Source: an uncultured Clostridia bacterium (lineage in GTDB: Bacteria; Bacillota; Clostridia; Christensenellales; Borkfalkiaceae). From it: a stretch of 37,148 bases of DNA. Below, in pieces: positions 24,720-32,406 of the stretch. Within the stretch, counting starts at the first letter, position 1, and the number at the start of each line of letters is the position of its first letter. Made by a program: the position numbers and the translations under genes. The DNA is taken from the NCBI GenBank assembly GCA_949878885.1, contig CATLBN010000019.1, positions 1-37,148 on the forward strand, in the 5' to 3' direction. Under the pieces are notes generated by a model. It ran no database searches. It saw only the letters and a program-made list of their open reading frames with translations, and was not told the DNA's origin.

Positions 24720-24775
24720 TAAATTGTTTTAAACAAAATTTACAAATGCGGTTAAAAAAACAAGGAGGTGTTAAG

Positions 24776-24874
24776 ATGAAAAGCATTTACGATGAGCTTA
24801 ACGAGTTAGACGAAAGCGTTGAAAGCTGCGGTCTTTCTCCTCTTGCTTACGTTGTTTTAGACTGCGCAAGATAA
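24776..24874 (+). CDS. 32-residue small peptide, unknown
   Basis: An ATG at 24776 follows a near-perfect ribosome site AAGGAGGTG. The peptide has an acidic first half (MKSIYDELNELDES) and a second half bounded by two cysteines (Cys18, Cys30), with residues 18-30 reading CGLSPLAYVVLDC. An acidic leader and a Cys-flanked hydrophobic end recall ribosomally made, modified peptides or signalling peptides. No maturation enzyme or exporter lies next to it, so this stays speculative. A stem-loop ends the transcript. Confidence 0.65.
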   Translation: MKSIYDELNELDESVESCGLSPLAYVVLDCAR

Positions 24875-24897
24875 AAATAAGTTTAATTAAAATGAAC

Positions 24898-24935
24898 GGC
24901 GCGGGCATTATCTGCCCGCGCCTTAATTTATTTTA
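24898..24935. terminator. Shared terminator between the tiny ORF pair and ribU
   Basis: GGCGCGGGCA (24898-24907) and TGCCCGCGCC (24913-24922) form a 10-bp GC-rich stem with AT-rich tails on both sides (TTAATTTATTTTA on the plus side). It probably stops both the tiny ORF transcript and the converging ribU transcript. Confidence 0.75.
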
Positions 24936-25679
24936 TTTGTTTTCCGAACAAACCTGCTGACTTTCGGTTTGTTCTTTTTTATGCTTTTTCGCGCGTTTTG
25001 CCCCCGTAAATTTTTCATTTGTAAATTTAATAAGCCTTGACAGCGGTTTATACAATAAAAGCGCCGCGGCGGATACGCACAGGCATTTTATAAAATTGAA
25101 TAAAAGCGCCCAATACCAAACGTTTACAAACAGCTGCTTACCGCCTTCCCACGTACCGCCGAAAGCCTGTGAAAACGCAGGAAAAGTTAAAAAATAGTTT
25201 ATAGGCATAGAAAAAGCGCACTGTAAAACACAACCTACCGCAACGGTCCACAAAACCGTTTTAATGCCCTTATACTTTTTGTATATAATAGCCGGCAAAA
25301 GCATATAAGGCAAAACCATTAAAATATTTGCAAGTTCGCCTATAAACGCCGTATGCCCAACCGTTATTGCGTGCAGCAATTCCTTTAACACGGCTATTAC
25401 CGTACCTGCGGCAGGACCCAGCGCAAAGCCGCCTATAAGTACGAACACGTTTGAAAAATCAAGTTTTAAAAAATCTACGGGAGATGCGGGCAAAAGCGCA
25501 AAGTCCAATAACCCTATAGCGTAAGATATAGCCGTAAAAATTGCCATATACGCTATACGCGTAGCTGTAAAATAGTTTGCAAAAATCTGTTTTGCCGTTT
25601 TCTTTTCTTTCCCCGCCGAAGTGTTTTCGGCGGCATTTTCCGCAGTTTCCGCGGAAGGCGTTTGCTGAATTACATCCAT
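24933..25679 (-). CDS. ribU: ECF transporter S component, RibU-type riboflavin transporter
   Basis: S components bind the vitamin and work with a shared ECF energising module. The 248 residues have a long polar N-terminus, then about six membrane helices, with the RibU-type segment DFSNVFVLIGGFALGPAAG and PINYFLTFPAF. The C-terminus is a basic, charged tail. The substrate call rests mainly on the FMN riboswitch directly upstream. The energising ECF genes are not in this window. An AAGGAG site lies before the ATG. Confidence 0.9.
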   Translation of the reverse strand: MDVIQQTPSAETAENAAENTSAGKEKKTAKQIFANYFTATRIAYMAIFTAISYAIGLLDFALLPASPVDFLKLDFSNVFVLIGGFALGPAAGTVIAVLKELLHAITVGHTAFIGELANILMVLPYMLLPAIIYKKYKGIKTVLWTVAVGCVLQCAFSMPINYFLTFPAFSQAFGGTWEGGKQLFVNVWYWALLFNFIKCLCVSAAALLLYKPLSRLIKFTNEKFTGAKRAKKHKKEQTESQQVCSENK

Positions 25680-25720
25680 AATAAGAACTCCTTGAATATT
25701 TTTTTAAAGTAGTTCTTTGC

Positions 25721-25749
25721 AAAAAAACGCTCCGAAAAATATCGGAGCG
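25721..25749 (-). terminator. Riboswitch expression-platform terminator
   Basis: CGCTCCG (728-734) pairs with CGGAGCG (743-749), followed on the minus strand by seven T. It lies between the FMN aptamer and ribU, so FMN binding probably favours premature termination. Confidence 0.85.
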
Positions 25750-25769
25750 CAAAACGACAAAATCGCTTT

Positions 25770-25888
25770 AAAAGTTCTTTTATCATCCGGACTATACCGT
25801 CGGTACGGGAATCTCACCCGTTCGGGAGCGCAACGCGCTCTTCGCAGACTTTACTGCCGGTGGGGAATTTCACCCCGCCCCAAAGAAT
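25770..25888 (-). promoter_or_regulatory. FMN riboswitch (RFN element)
   Basis: The minus strand carries the RFN hallmarks in order: GGGGCGGGGTGAAATTCCCC, ACCGGCAGTAAAGTCTGCGA, a variable GC hairpin, GGTGAGATTCCCGTACCGAC and AGTCCGGATGATAAAAGAA. It senses FMN and controls riboflavin uptake or synthesis. It lies immediately upstream of a terminator and ribU. Confidence 0.97.
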
Positions 25889-25908
25889 AACTTTAAATTT
25901 ACAGTTAT

Positions 25909-25937
25909 ATTATATTGTGTAATTTCACTCTTGTCAA
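25909..25937 (-). promoter_or_regulatory. Promoter of the FMN riboswitch-ribU unit
   Basis: Perfect TTGACA (25932-25937), a 17-base spacer and perfect TATAAT (25909-25914) on the minus strand. The rest of the stretch up to 26081 holds no gene; a CAATAC/GTATTG hairpin within it may help end degV. Confidence 0.9.
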
Positions 25938-26081
25938 GCGCTGAATATATTTATTTTCAATGCAAATTGTATCTTACTTTAACTTACTCCGCCGTTGACA
26001 AATCTTTGCCGCAAATCAATACGCGCTGTATTGCTTAAATTACCGTTTAGACTTTGCAGTTGCGGTATTTGAGCATTATGC

Positions 26082-26927
26082 TTAATTATAAATAAACAGC
26101 AGTCCCAACGTGTTTTTACCGCAGTGCGCAGTTACCACGCAGCCTGCAACCGTTTCATAAATTTCGTCAAACTCAAACAGTTCTTTTACCTGCTCGCGCA
26201 CCTTGTCCACAACTTCCTTTTCGCAGCTGGAATGAGTTATAAAGCAACGCGTTTTATCATAAGAAGGATATTCTGACGCAAGCTCGTTTATATAATTTTT
26301 AAGACAGCGCTCTATACCTCCCATATACTTCTTTTTAGCGTACAGTTTGCCATCTTTCATATCTATCATAGGATGCAGTTTTAATACCTTTGCGCCCATA
26401 AGCGAAGCAAGCGAACACCTGCCGCCTTTGTGCAGATAGTCCAGCGCGTCCGGCACAAATGAAGTGTTTACGTTTAAACGCAAATTTTCCGTTATTTTAA
26501 CTATATCCTGGGGGGAATTACCCGCTTTTGCCAAATCGCAAGCCTTTAAAACAAGCAGTCCCTGCCCTGTAGAAAGCGCATAAGAATCCACAACCCATAC
26601 CTTACCTTTAAAACCTTTTGCCGCGTAAACCGCGTTTTCGTAAGAGGACGAAGCTTTTGATGAAATATTAAAATGCACTATAGCGTCGCAATCGGATAAA
26701 GCGCTTTTAAAAAAGTCCGCATACTCCTCCGCAGAAGGCGCCGAAGACTTGGGCAGAACTCCTGTTTTATTAACGTAATCGAATATATCCTGCGGAGCAA
26801 TATCAACGCCGTCTTTATAGATTTTATCGCCTAAAATAACTGCAAGCGGCATTATACCTATTCCGTATTCTTTTATAAGTTCCGGACTTAAATCGCAAGT
26901 TGAATCGGCAGTGATTTTTATATTCAT
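26082..26927 (-). CDS. DegV family fatty-acid-binding protein (FakB candidate)
   Basis: DegV/FakB proteins bind a fatty acid and present it to FakA for phosphorylation. The 281 residues start MNIKITADSTCDLSPELIKEYGI, the family signature, with the IMPLAVILGD segment, VVDSYALSTGQGLL and the LHKGGRCS stretch of the C-terminal domain. A partner FakA is encoded at 6030-7685. An AAAGGAG site precedes the ATG. It lies 101 bases after glyA with no strong terminator between, so it may be cotranscribed with glyA. Confidence 0.93.
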   Translation of the reverse strand: MNIKITADSTCDLSPELIKEYGIGIMPLAVILGDKIYKDGVDIAPQDIFDYVNKTGVLPKSSAPSAEEYADFFKSALSDCDAIVHFNISSKASSSYENAVYAAKGFKGKVWVVDSYALSTGQGLLVLKACDLAKAGNSPQDIVKITENLRLNVNTSFVPDALDYLHKGGRCSLASLMGAKVLKLHPMIDMKDGKLYAKKKYMGGIERCLKNYINELASEYPSYDKTRCFITHSSCEKEVVDKVREQVKELFEFDEIYETVAGCVVTAHCGKNTLGLLFIYN

Positions 26928-27028
26928 TTAATCTCCTTTTATTTAATGCTTATTTTGTCAATATTTTTTTTATTAAAGCGCACCCGTTATGCTCGTCGGA
27001 CGTATCAATTCGTTAGTGTTAATAACAT

Positions 27029-28279
27029 TTACTTTACACAATCCGCATAAAGAGGGAACGCCGCGCAAAGCTTAGCAACCTCATTGCTAACGCGTTCAAA
27101 CGCATTTTCGCGTTTTTCTATAATTTCGTATATGAGTTCGGCTATTTTTGCCGCTTCGCCTTCTTTCATACCTCTGGAAGTAATTGCCGGCGTTCCAACG
27201 CGTATGCCGGATGTTACAAACGGCTTTTGAATATCAAACGGCACGGCGTTTTTATTTACGGTAATATGTACTTCGTCCAAAAGTTTTTCAAGTTCCTTGC
27301 CCGTCATATTCTTATCGGTCAAATTTAAAAGTATAAGATGATTATCTGTACCGCCCGAAACCATTTTTACGCCGCACTTTTTAAACTGCTGCGCCATTGC
27401 CGCGGCATTTTTAACTATTTGATTTTGATAAGTTTTAAACTGCGGCGAAAGCGCCTCTTTAAACGCAACCGCCTTTGCCGCAATAATATGCATAAGCGGA
27501 CCGCCCTGCACTCCCGGGAAAACCGCTTTGTCAATAGCTTTTCCCCACTCCTCTTTGCACATAATAACGCCGCCGCGCGGTCCTCTAAGCGTTTTATGAG
27601 TTGTGGTCGTTACAAAGTCGGCGTACGGCACAGGGGAAGGATGAATACCTGCCGCTACCAAACCTGCTATATGCGCTATATCAACAAACATAAGAGCGCC
27701 GCATTTATCGCATATTTCGCGTATGCGTTTAAAATCTATCACTCTCGAATACGCGCTTGCGCCGGAGATTATAACTTTGGGTTTGCACTCCGTAGCTATG
27801 CGTTCCATTTCGTCGTAATCTATAACTTCGTCTTTTTCGCTTACGCCGTACGGCACAATATTAAAATATTTACCTGAAATATTAACGGGCGAACCGTGCG
27901 ACAGATGCCCGCCGTGCGCAAGATTCATACCCATAACGGTATCCCCCGTATTGCAGGCGGCAAATAGCACCGCAAGGTTTGCGCTTGCGCCCGAATGCGG
28001 CTGCACGTTGCAGTATTCGCAGCCGAAAAGTTCTTTTAAACGGTTGCGAGCAAGTTCTTCCACTATATCAACGCATTGGCAGCCGCCGTAGTATCTGTGG
28101 GCGGGATAGCCTTCGGCGTACTTATTGGTAAGATGACTTCCTGCTGCAGCCATAACCGCTTCCGAAACAAAATTTTCGCTTGCAATCAATTCAATATTGT
28201 TTTGCTGACGTAAAAGTTCCGCTTTAAGCGCGCCGGCAACCTCCGGGTCGCTTTCTGCAATCAAAGAAATATCTATCAT
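27029..28279 (-). CDS. glyA: Serine hydroxymethyltransferase
   Basis: GlyA interconverts serine and glycine and charges tetrahydrofolate with a one-carbon unit, for nucleotide, methionine and formyl-Met synthesis. The 416 residues have [11 protein letters not shown], the PLP lysine region [13 protein letters not shown], and [16 protein letters not shown] chose the ATG at 28279, which has GGAG upstream and starts near the family start; an extension of 31 residues would have an unlikely hydrophobic N-terminus and no ribosome site. Confidence 0.97.
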   Translation of the reverse strand: MIDISLIAESDPEVAGALKAELLRQQNNIELIASENFVSEAVMAAAGSHLTNKYAEGYPAHRYYGGCQCVDIVEELARNRLKELFGCEYCNVQPHSGASANLAVLFAACNTGDTVMGMNLAHGGHLSHGSPVNISGKYFNIVPYGVSEKDEVIDYDEMERIATECKPKVIISGASAYSRVIDFKRIREICDKCGALMFVDIAHIAGLVAAGIHPSPVPYADFVTTTTHKTLRGPRGGVIMCKEEWGKAIDKAVFPGVQGGPLMHIIAAKAVAFKEALSPQFKTYQNQIVKNAAAMAQQFKKCGVKMVSGGTDNHLILLNLTDKNMTGKELEKLLDEVHITVNKNAVPFDIQKPFVTSGIRVGTPAITSRGMKEGEAAKIAELIYEIIEKRENAFERVSNEVAKLCAAFPLYADCVK

Positions 28280-28340
28280 AAAAATACTCCGCAAACGGCA
28301 GGAATTTTTATCCGCCGCAAAAATATAAAATATTTTTATT

Positions 28341-28369
28341 ATTATAGCACTTCGGCAAAAATAAAACAA
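28341..28369 (-). promoter_or_regulatory. Promoter of glyA(-degV)
   Basis: A perfect TATAAT (28341-28346) lies 17 bases from TTGTTT (28364-28369) on the minus strand. The leader would be about 55 nt. It is divergent from the glycosyltransferase promoter. Confidence 0.5.
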
Positions 28370-28461
28370 CAAGTTAACAAAATTTTATTTGCGCGATTAT
28401 GCGTTTTTTGCAGTAATATTAAACTATGCAGCAGGCAAAGCACCAACGTTACAAAAACGCC

Positions 28462-28490
28462 TTGACATAGGTTGTTTTTTAATTTATAAT
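28462..28490 (+). promoter_or_regulatory. Promoter of the glycosyltransferase gene
   Basis: A perfect TTGACA (28462-28467), a 17-base spacer and a perfect TATAAT (28485-28490): consensus at both boxes. The transcript starts near 28498, about 53 bases before the ATG. Confidence 0.9.
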
Positions 28491-28550
28491 ATATAAATGC
28501 AAAAAAACCTTTTACGGTAAATAATACCAAAGTATAGCCGTCGGAGATTT

Positions 28551-29675
28551 ATGAAAATTATTATAGTTATCGATTTGGTTGACTTAAAAACCAACGGTTC
28601 AGTTATGACCGCCTTACGGTTTGCAAACGGGCTTAAAAACCGCGGGCACGACGTTAGGTTGGTTGCTATAGGAGCGGACGGCGAAAAAGATTGCGCCGTT
28701 GAGGAAGAACATATACCTTTAGTTTCCAAGGTTTCCGCAAAAAATCAGGTTAAATTCGGCAAATTCAATGAAGAAAAAATCCGTAAAACATTCGAAGGCG
28801 CGGATATAATACATTTTATTTTTCCTTTTAATCTTGAAAAAAAATGCAAAAAACTTGCCGACGAAATGGGAATTCCCAATACCGCGGCTTTTCACGTTCA
28901 GCCCGAAAACTTTTCTTATAATATGCACTTAGGGCATTTTAAACCCGTGGTAGATTTTCTTTACTTTTTTTTCAAAGCAAGATTTTACAAAAATTTTCAG
29001 CGCATTCACTGCCCTTCCAAAGTTATTGCAAACGCGCTTAAAAAGCACAATTATAAAGCGGAATTATATGTAATTTCCAACGGCTACGATAAAAATTTTG
29101 TTCCGCCGGTTGAAAAACCCGAAAACGAAAAATTTGAAATCGTTATGGTAGGCAGACTTTCTCCCGAAAAAAATCAGCAGGTAATTTTAAAAGCCATAGC
29201 AAAATCAAAATACAAAAACAGCATACGCCTTACGCTTTTGGGCAACGGCCCCAAGAAAGATAAATTGACTAAACAAGCCGAAAAACTTAACATAGAAGCA
29301 GTTTTCGACTTTTTAAACAGAGAACAGCTTATAAACAAACTGCAGCAAAGCGACTTATACATACATTCCGCAAAAGTGGAAACCGAAGCCATTGCGTGTA
29401 TAGAGGCGATTGCCTGCGGATTGGTGCCCGTAATTGCCAACAGCAAACTTTCCGCTACTCCCCAATTTGCTTTGGACGAGCGTTCGCTGTTTAAAAACAA
29501 CAGCGCAAAGTCGCTTGCTCAGAAAATAGATTATTGGATTGAAAACAAGGATGAACGCCGGAAAATGAGCGCGTTATACGCAGACGAAGCCAAAAAATAC
29601 AGTTTGGAAAATTCCATTTTAAAAGCCGAAGAAATGTTCCAAGCGCAAATAAACCAAGTAAAAAACAACACATAA
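28551..29675 (+). CDS. GT4 family glycosyltransferase
   Basis: The 374 residues have the GT-B fold: an N-terminal acceptor domain with TNGSVMTALRFANGLKNRGH and a C-terminal nucleotide-sugar domain with VMVGRLSPEKNQ, then VETEAIACIEAIACGLVPVI, the EX7E motif. Such enzymes make glycolipids (such as diglucosyl-diacylglycerol) or surface polysaccharides; the acceptor cannot be read from sequence. It is a single-gene unit between a consensus promoter and a terminator. The CGGAG site lies close to the ATG. Confidence 0.9.
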   Translation: MKIIIVIDLVDLKTNGSVMTALRFANGLKNRGHDVRLVAIGADGEKDCAVEEEHIPLVSKVSAKNQVKFGKFNEEKIRKTFEGADIIHFIFPFNLEKKCKKLADEMGIPNTAAFHVQPENFSYNMHLGHFKPVVDFLYFFFKARFYKNFQRIHCPSKVIANALKKHNYKAELYVISNGYDKNFVPPVEKPENEKFEIVMVGRLSPEKNQQVILKAIAKSKYKNSIRLTLLGNGPKKDKLTKQAEKLNIEAVFDFLNREQLINKLQQSDLYIHSAKVETEAIACIEAIACGLVPVIANSKLSATPQFALDERSLFKNNSAKSLAQKIDYWIENKDERRKMSALYADEAKKYSLENSILKAEEMFQAQINQVKNNT

Positions 29676-29681
29676 TTTTAA

Positions 29682-29710
29682 GCCCCGCTTGCATAGCGGG
29701 GCGTTTTTTT
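29682..29710 (+). terminator. Terminator of the glycosyltransferase gene
   Basis: GCCCCGCT (29682-29689) and AGCGGGGC (29695-29702) are followed by G and seven T. Confidence 0.92.
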
Positions 29711-29756
29711 CGCGCGGATTTTATTATATTCGTCAGAATTTTACTTTAAAATACAT

Positions 29757-29836
29757 AATGTTTTTAACATTCGACAAAATGCGACCGTTAAAGTGCTTTT
29801 TCAACAAAGTATTCGCGCTTAAAAAGTACTTTTAAG
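29757..29836 (+). promoter_or_regulatory. Palindrome-rich operator region before the 70-residue ORF
   Basis: Three inverted repeats precede the promoter: AATGTT-TTT-AACATT (29757-29771), AAAGTGCTTT (29790-29799) and AAAAGTACTTTT (29822-29833). The last two share AAAG-NN-CTTT and lie 33 bases apart, three helical turns. The last ends just before the -35. They look like operator sites for one dimeric regulator; no such regulator is identified here. Confidence 0.5.
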
Positions 29837-29837
29837 A

Positions 29838-29866
29838 TTGACCGTAAAAGCACGGACGGATATAAT
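29838..29866 (+). promoter_or_regulatory. Promoter of the 70-residue ORF
   Basis: TTGACC (29838-29843), a 17-base spacer and a perfect TATAAT (29861-29866). The leader begins near 29874 and carries a CGCGCC-GTAA-GGCGCG hairpin (29884-29899) just before the AAGAGG ribosome site. Confidence 0.85.
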
Positions 29867-29913
29867 ATATATATACAAGGTGGCGCGCCGTAAGGCGCGT
29901 AAGAGGTTAACTT

Positions 29914-30126
29914 ATGGATAAGATGAAGGCTGGAACTAAAGGAGAAGCGGTTGATTTAAAAGCCGCCAGAGAAGAAGCGCGTTTTAGCGCAAACGATTTG
30001 CTTGAAGAATTAATACCGCTTATTGAAGAATATTACGTTTGCAATATTCGGCTTGACAAAAACGGAATAAATCTTGATTTTTTAAACAATCAAAAGTTTA
30101 TAATTTCAGCTGTAGAAACCGTTTGA
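29914..30126 (+). CDS. 70-residue hypothetical cytoplasmic protein
   Basis: The start is polar and Lys/Glu rich, followed by a likely helix (ANDLLEELIPLIEEYYVC) and a small strand region (IRLDKNGINLDFLNNQKFII). There is no signal, membrane segment or metal motif. I do not recognise the family. It has all the marks of a real, well-controlled gene: a near-consensus promoter, operator-like palindromes, a leader hairpin, an AAGAGG site and a strong terminator. Confidence 0.8.
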   Translation: MDKMKAGTKGEAVDLKAAREEARFSANDLLEELIPLIEEYYVCNIRLDKNGINLDFLNNQKFIISAVETV

Positions 30127-30135
30127 TTTCCGCAC

Positions 30136-30172
30136 AAGAACGCCCGCGTCGTATACGCGGGCGTTCTTTTTT
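30136..30172 (+). terminator. Terminator of the 70-residue ORF
   Basis: GAACGCCCGCGT (30138-30149) pairs with ACGCGGGCGTTC (30155-30166) and is followed by six T; the flanking AA/TT extends the stem. Confidence 0.95.
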
Positions 30173-30225
30173 CCGTCGTCTGCCGCCAAGGCATTATGCC
30201 GCTTTGATTTTAATATATTATATAT

Positions 30226-31746
30226 ATGTCAACGGAAAAATTTACCTCTAAAAAAGGTTTTGTTTTAGCAAGCATAGGCGCGGCGGTGGGTTTGGGAAAC
30301 GCATTGAGATTCCCGGGGCTATGCGCCGAATACGGCGGAGGAACCTATCTCTTTATTTATTTGATTGCGCTTTTGGTATTGGGAATTCCTATGCTGAACG
30401 CCGAAATAGCCTTGGGCCGCAAATTTGCCGGAAGCGCGCCCAAATGTATGGAAGGGCTTGTGCGCGGCGGCGCAAAATTAGGTTGGGCGGCGTGCCTTAA
30501 TTCGCTGGTAACCGCGCTTATATATGCCGGTTTAGCCGGCTGGATAATAGCTATGACGGTTAAAATAACTCCTCTTTGCAGTGCTTCAGCACAGCTTTCC
30601 AAAACGGAAATAAGCGGCTATTTTTTTAACGAAATTTTAAACGCGCGCGCAGACGGCGTAATTTCGCACATTTCTCCTATTGTATGCATAGGCGTTGCCG
30701 CTGCTTTTGCCACTATGTTTTTGTGCTTGCGCGGCGGCGCCAAAACGCTTTCGAAAGCCGCGGAATTTACGGTTGTTATTCCGGTTGTTTTTTTGGCGTT
30801 TATGGCAGCACGCGGACTTATTTACGAAAACAGCTCAACGGCGCTTACCGCGCTTTTTACTCCGGATTTTACAAAACTGTCTTCTCCGGATTTATGGCTC
30901 AGCGCCTTGGGACAGGTGTTTTTTTCAATGTCCGTTGGCGTGGGCATTATGCCTGCATACGGCGCCTATCTGCCGTCCGAAACCAATATTTTTAAATGTT
31001 CGCTTATTATTGCCGCCGCAGATTTTGCCGTTTCGGTTTTAGCCTCGGTAGTGCTCTTTACCACTTTATACGGCTGCGGACTGCAAACCGAAATAGGACA
31101 GTCTGGCATAATTACGGCGTTTGCGGTTTATCCCGTTGCAATAACAAAACTTTTCGGCGAAAACGTTATTTTAAACTCTGTTGCAGGCGTGCTGTTTTAC
31201 GGTTCTCTTGCTATGATTGCCGTACAGGCAGCCGTGTCTATGGCTGAAGCTTTTTTATCGCCTCTTGCGGAATACTTCGGGTTTAAAAAATCACGCGCTG
31301 CCGCGGTATTTTGCGCGATTGGTACGGGAATATGCATTATTTTCGCTACTTCCGCCGCTGTTACAATAGTGGACGTTTCCGACAGATTCGTAAATTTTTA
31401 CAACGTGCTTTTGCTTGCAATAGCAGAATCTTTAATACTCGGTTGGCGCGGACGCACAGACGACGTACGCCGTGAAATAAATACTTATACCAAACGCTTA
31501 AAAATGCCTGCGGCGCCGTTTAAAATTTCTGTTAAATATATGTGTCCCGCCGTTTTATCCTCGCTTTGCATATACGAAGCGGTGCGGCTTATAATGAACG
31601 GATTGGCATATCCTATGTGGATTCTCGCCGGCTTCGGCTGGGGCATAAGTTTGTGCATTTTCTGCTGCGCGCTTTTTACGGCAAACCTTGCAAAAAAGCA
31701 CGGCTCTCCGCCTGCGCGGTCGGTTTATAACTGTGCATTGAAATAA
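30226..31746 (+). CDS. Sodium-dependent transporter, neurotransmitter:sodium symporter (NSS/SNF) family
   Basis: NSS proteins such as LeuT import amino acids with Na+. The 506 residues have the family start TSKKGFVLASIGAAVGLGNALRFPG, where TM1 carries the Na+/substrate-binding unwound region, followed by about 11-12 hydrophobic segments. The length fits the family. Substrate is unknown; an amino acid is most likely. The ATG lies in TATTATATATATGTC with no Shine-Dalgarno sequence, and no alternative start is near, so leaderless or weak initiation is possible. A strong terminator follows. Confidence 0.93.
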   Translation: MSTEKFTSKKGFVLASIGAAVGLGNALRFPGLCAEYGGGTYLFIYLIALLVLGIPMLNAEIALGRKFAGSAPKCMEGLVRGGAKLGWAACLNSLVTALIYAGLAGWIIAMTVKITPLCSASAQLSKTEISGYFFNEILNARADGVISHISPIVCIGVAAAFATMFLCLRGGAKTLSKAAEFTVVIPVVFLAFMAARGLIYENSSTALTALFTPDFTKLSSPDLWLSALGQVFFSMSVGVGIMPAYGAYLPSETNIFKCSLIIAAADFAVSVLASVVLFTTLYGCGLQTEIGQSGIITAFAVYPVAITKLFGENVILNSVAGVLFYGSLAMIAVQAAVSMAEAFLSPLAEYFGFKKSRAAAVFCAIGTGICIIFATSAAVTIVDVSDRFVNFYNVLLLAIAESLILGWRGRTDDVRREINTYTKRLKMPAAPFKISVKYMCPAVLSSLCIYEAVRLIMNGLAYPMWILAGFGWGISLCIFCCALFTANLAKKHGSPPARSVYNCALK

Positions 31747-31784
31747 AAAAAGCAATCCGCAAATCTTTGCGGATTGCTTTTTTA
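31744..31784. terminator. Bidirectional terminator between the symporter and rex
   Basis: AGCAATCCGCAAA (31751-31763) and TTTGCGGATTGCT (31766-31778) are perfect complements with A-runs on the left and T-runs on the right, so both convergent transcripts can end here. Confidence 0.93.
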
Positions 31785-31793
31785 TTATTAAAA

Positions 31794-32405
31794 TTAAACG
31801 GAGCTGGCCAATATGGCAAGGTTTGCCGCCACGTCTATATTGCGCACGTTAACGTTTTCAGGCACCTTTAAAAGTACGGGCGCAAAATTCAAAATAGCGT
31901 TTACGCCGCAATTTACCAACATATCGACAACTTCCTGCGCGTGATATGCCGGAACGCATATAACGGCTAACTCCGCGCCCGTTTCCCTTATTCCGTTTTG
32001 CGCGTTATTTACGTCGAAAACGGGTTTACCGGCTATTTCTTTTCCTATTTTCGAAGGGTCGTTATCGAAAGCTGCGGCAATTTCTATACCGTAATTAATA
32101 AATCCTCCGTAAGACAGCAACGCTTGCCCCAAACCGCCGGCGCCCACTATAACGGCTTTCTTTTTATTATTGCAGCCCAAATAATCTTCAAGCGCGGCAA
32201 CAAGCTCGTCGCGGTTGTATCCTACGCGCGTTCTGCCCGTTGCCGAAGTATAAGCCAAATCCTTACGCACAAGCACTTCTCCCATATTCAGAGCGCGCGC
32301 GATGGCGCCGGAAGAAATATACGTTTCACCGCCTTCAAGCGACTTTAAATAATTAAGATAAATAGGCAGTCTTTGCAAACATATAACAGGTATATCGCTT
32401 TTCAT
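31794..32405 (-). CDS. rex: Redox-sensing transcriptional repressor Rex
   Basis: Rex represses fermentation and anaerobic respiration genes and releases DNA when NADH is high. The 203 residues have the N-terminal winged helix (ISSGAIARALNMGEVLVRKDLAYTS, 31-55) and a Rossmann domain with GAGGLGQALLSY followed by AAFDNDPSKIGK. It lies one base from an upstream ROK-like gene and is cotranscribed with it. I see no clear Rex box at its own promoter. Confidence 0.96.
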   Translation of the reverse strand: MKSDIPVICLQRLPIYLNYLKSLEGGETYISSGAIARALNMGEVLVRKDLAYTSATGRTRVGYNRDELVAALEDYLGCNNKKKAVIVGAGGLGQALLSYGGFINYGIEIAAAFDNDPSKIGKEIAGKPVFDVNNAQNGIRETGAELAVICVPAYHAQEVVDMLVNCGVNAILNFAPVLLKVPENVNVRNIDVAANLAILASSV

Positions 32406-32406
32406 T

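Noticed and set aside
28280-28372. N-terminal extension of GlyA
   Set aside because: It would run over the promoter -10, lacks a ribosome site and has no counterpart in the family.
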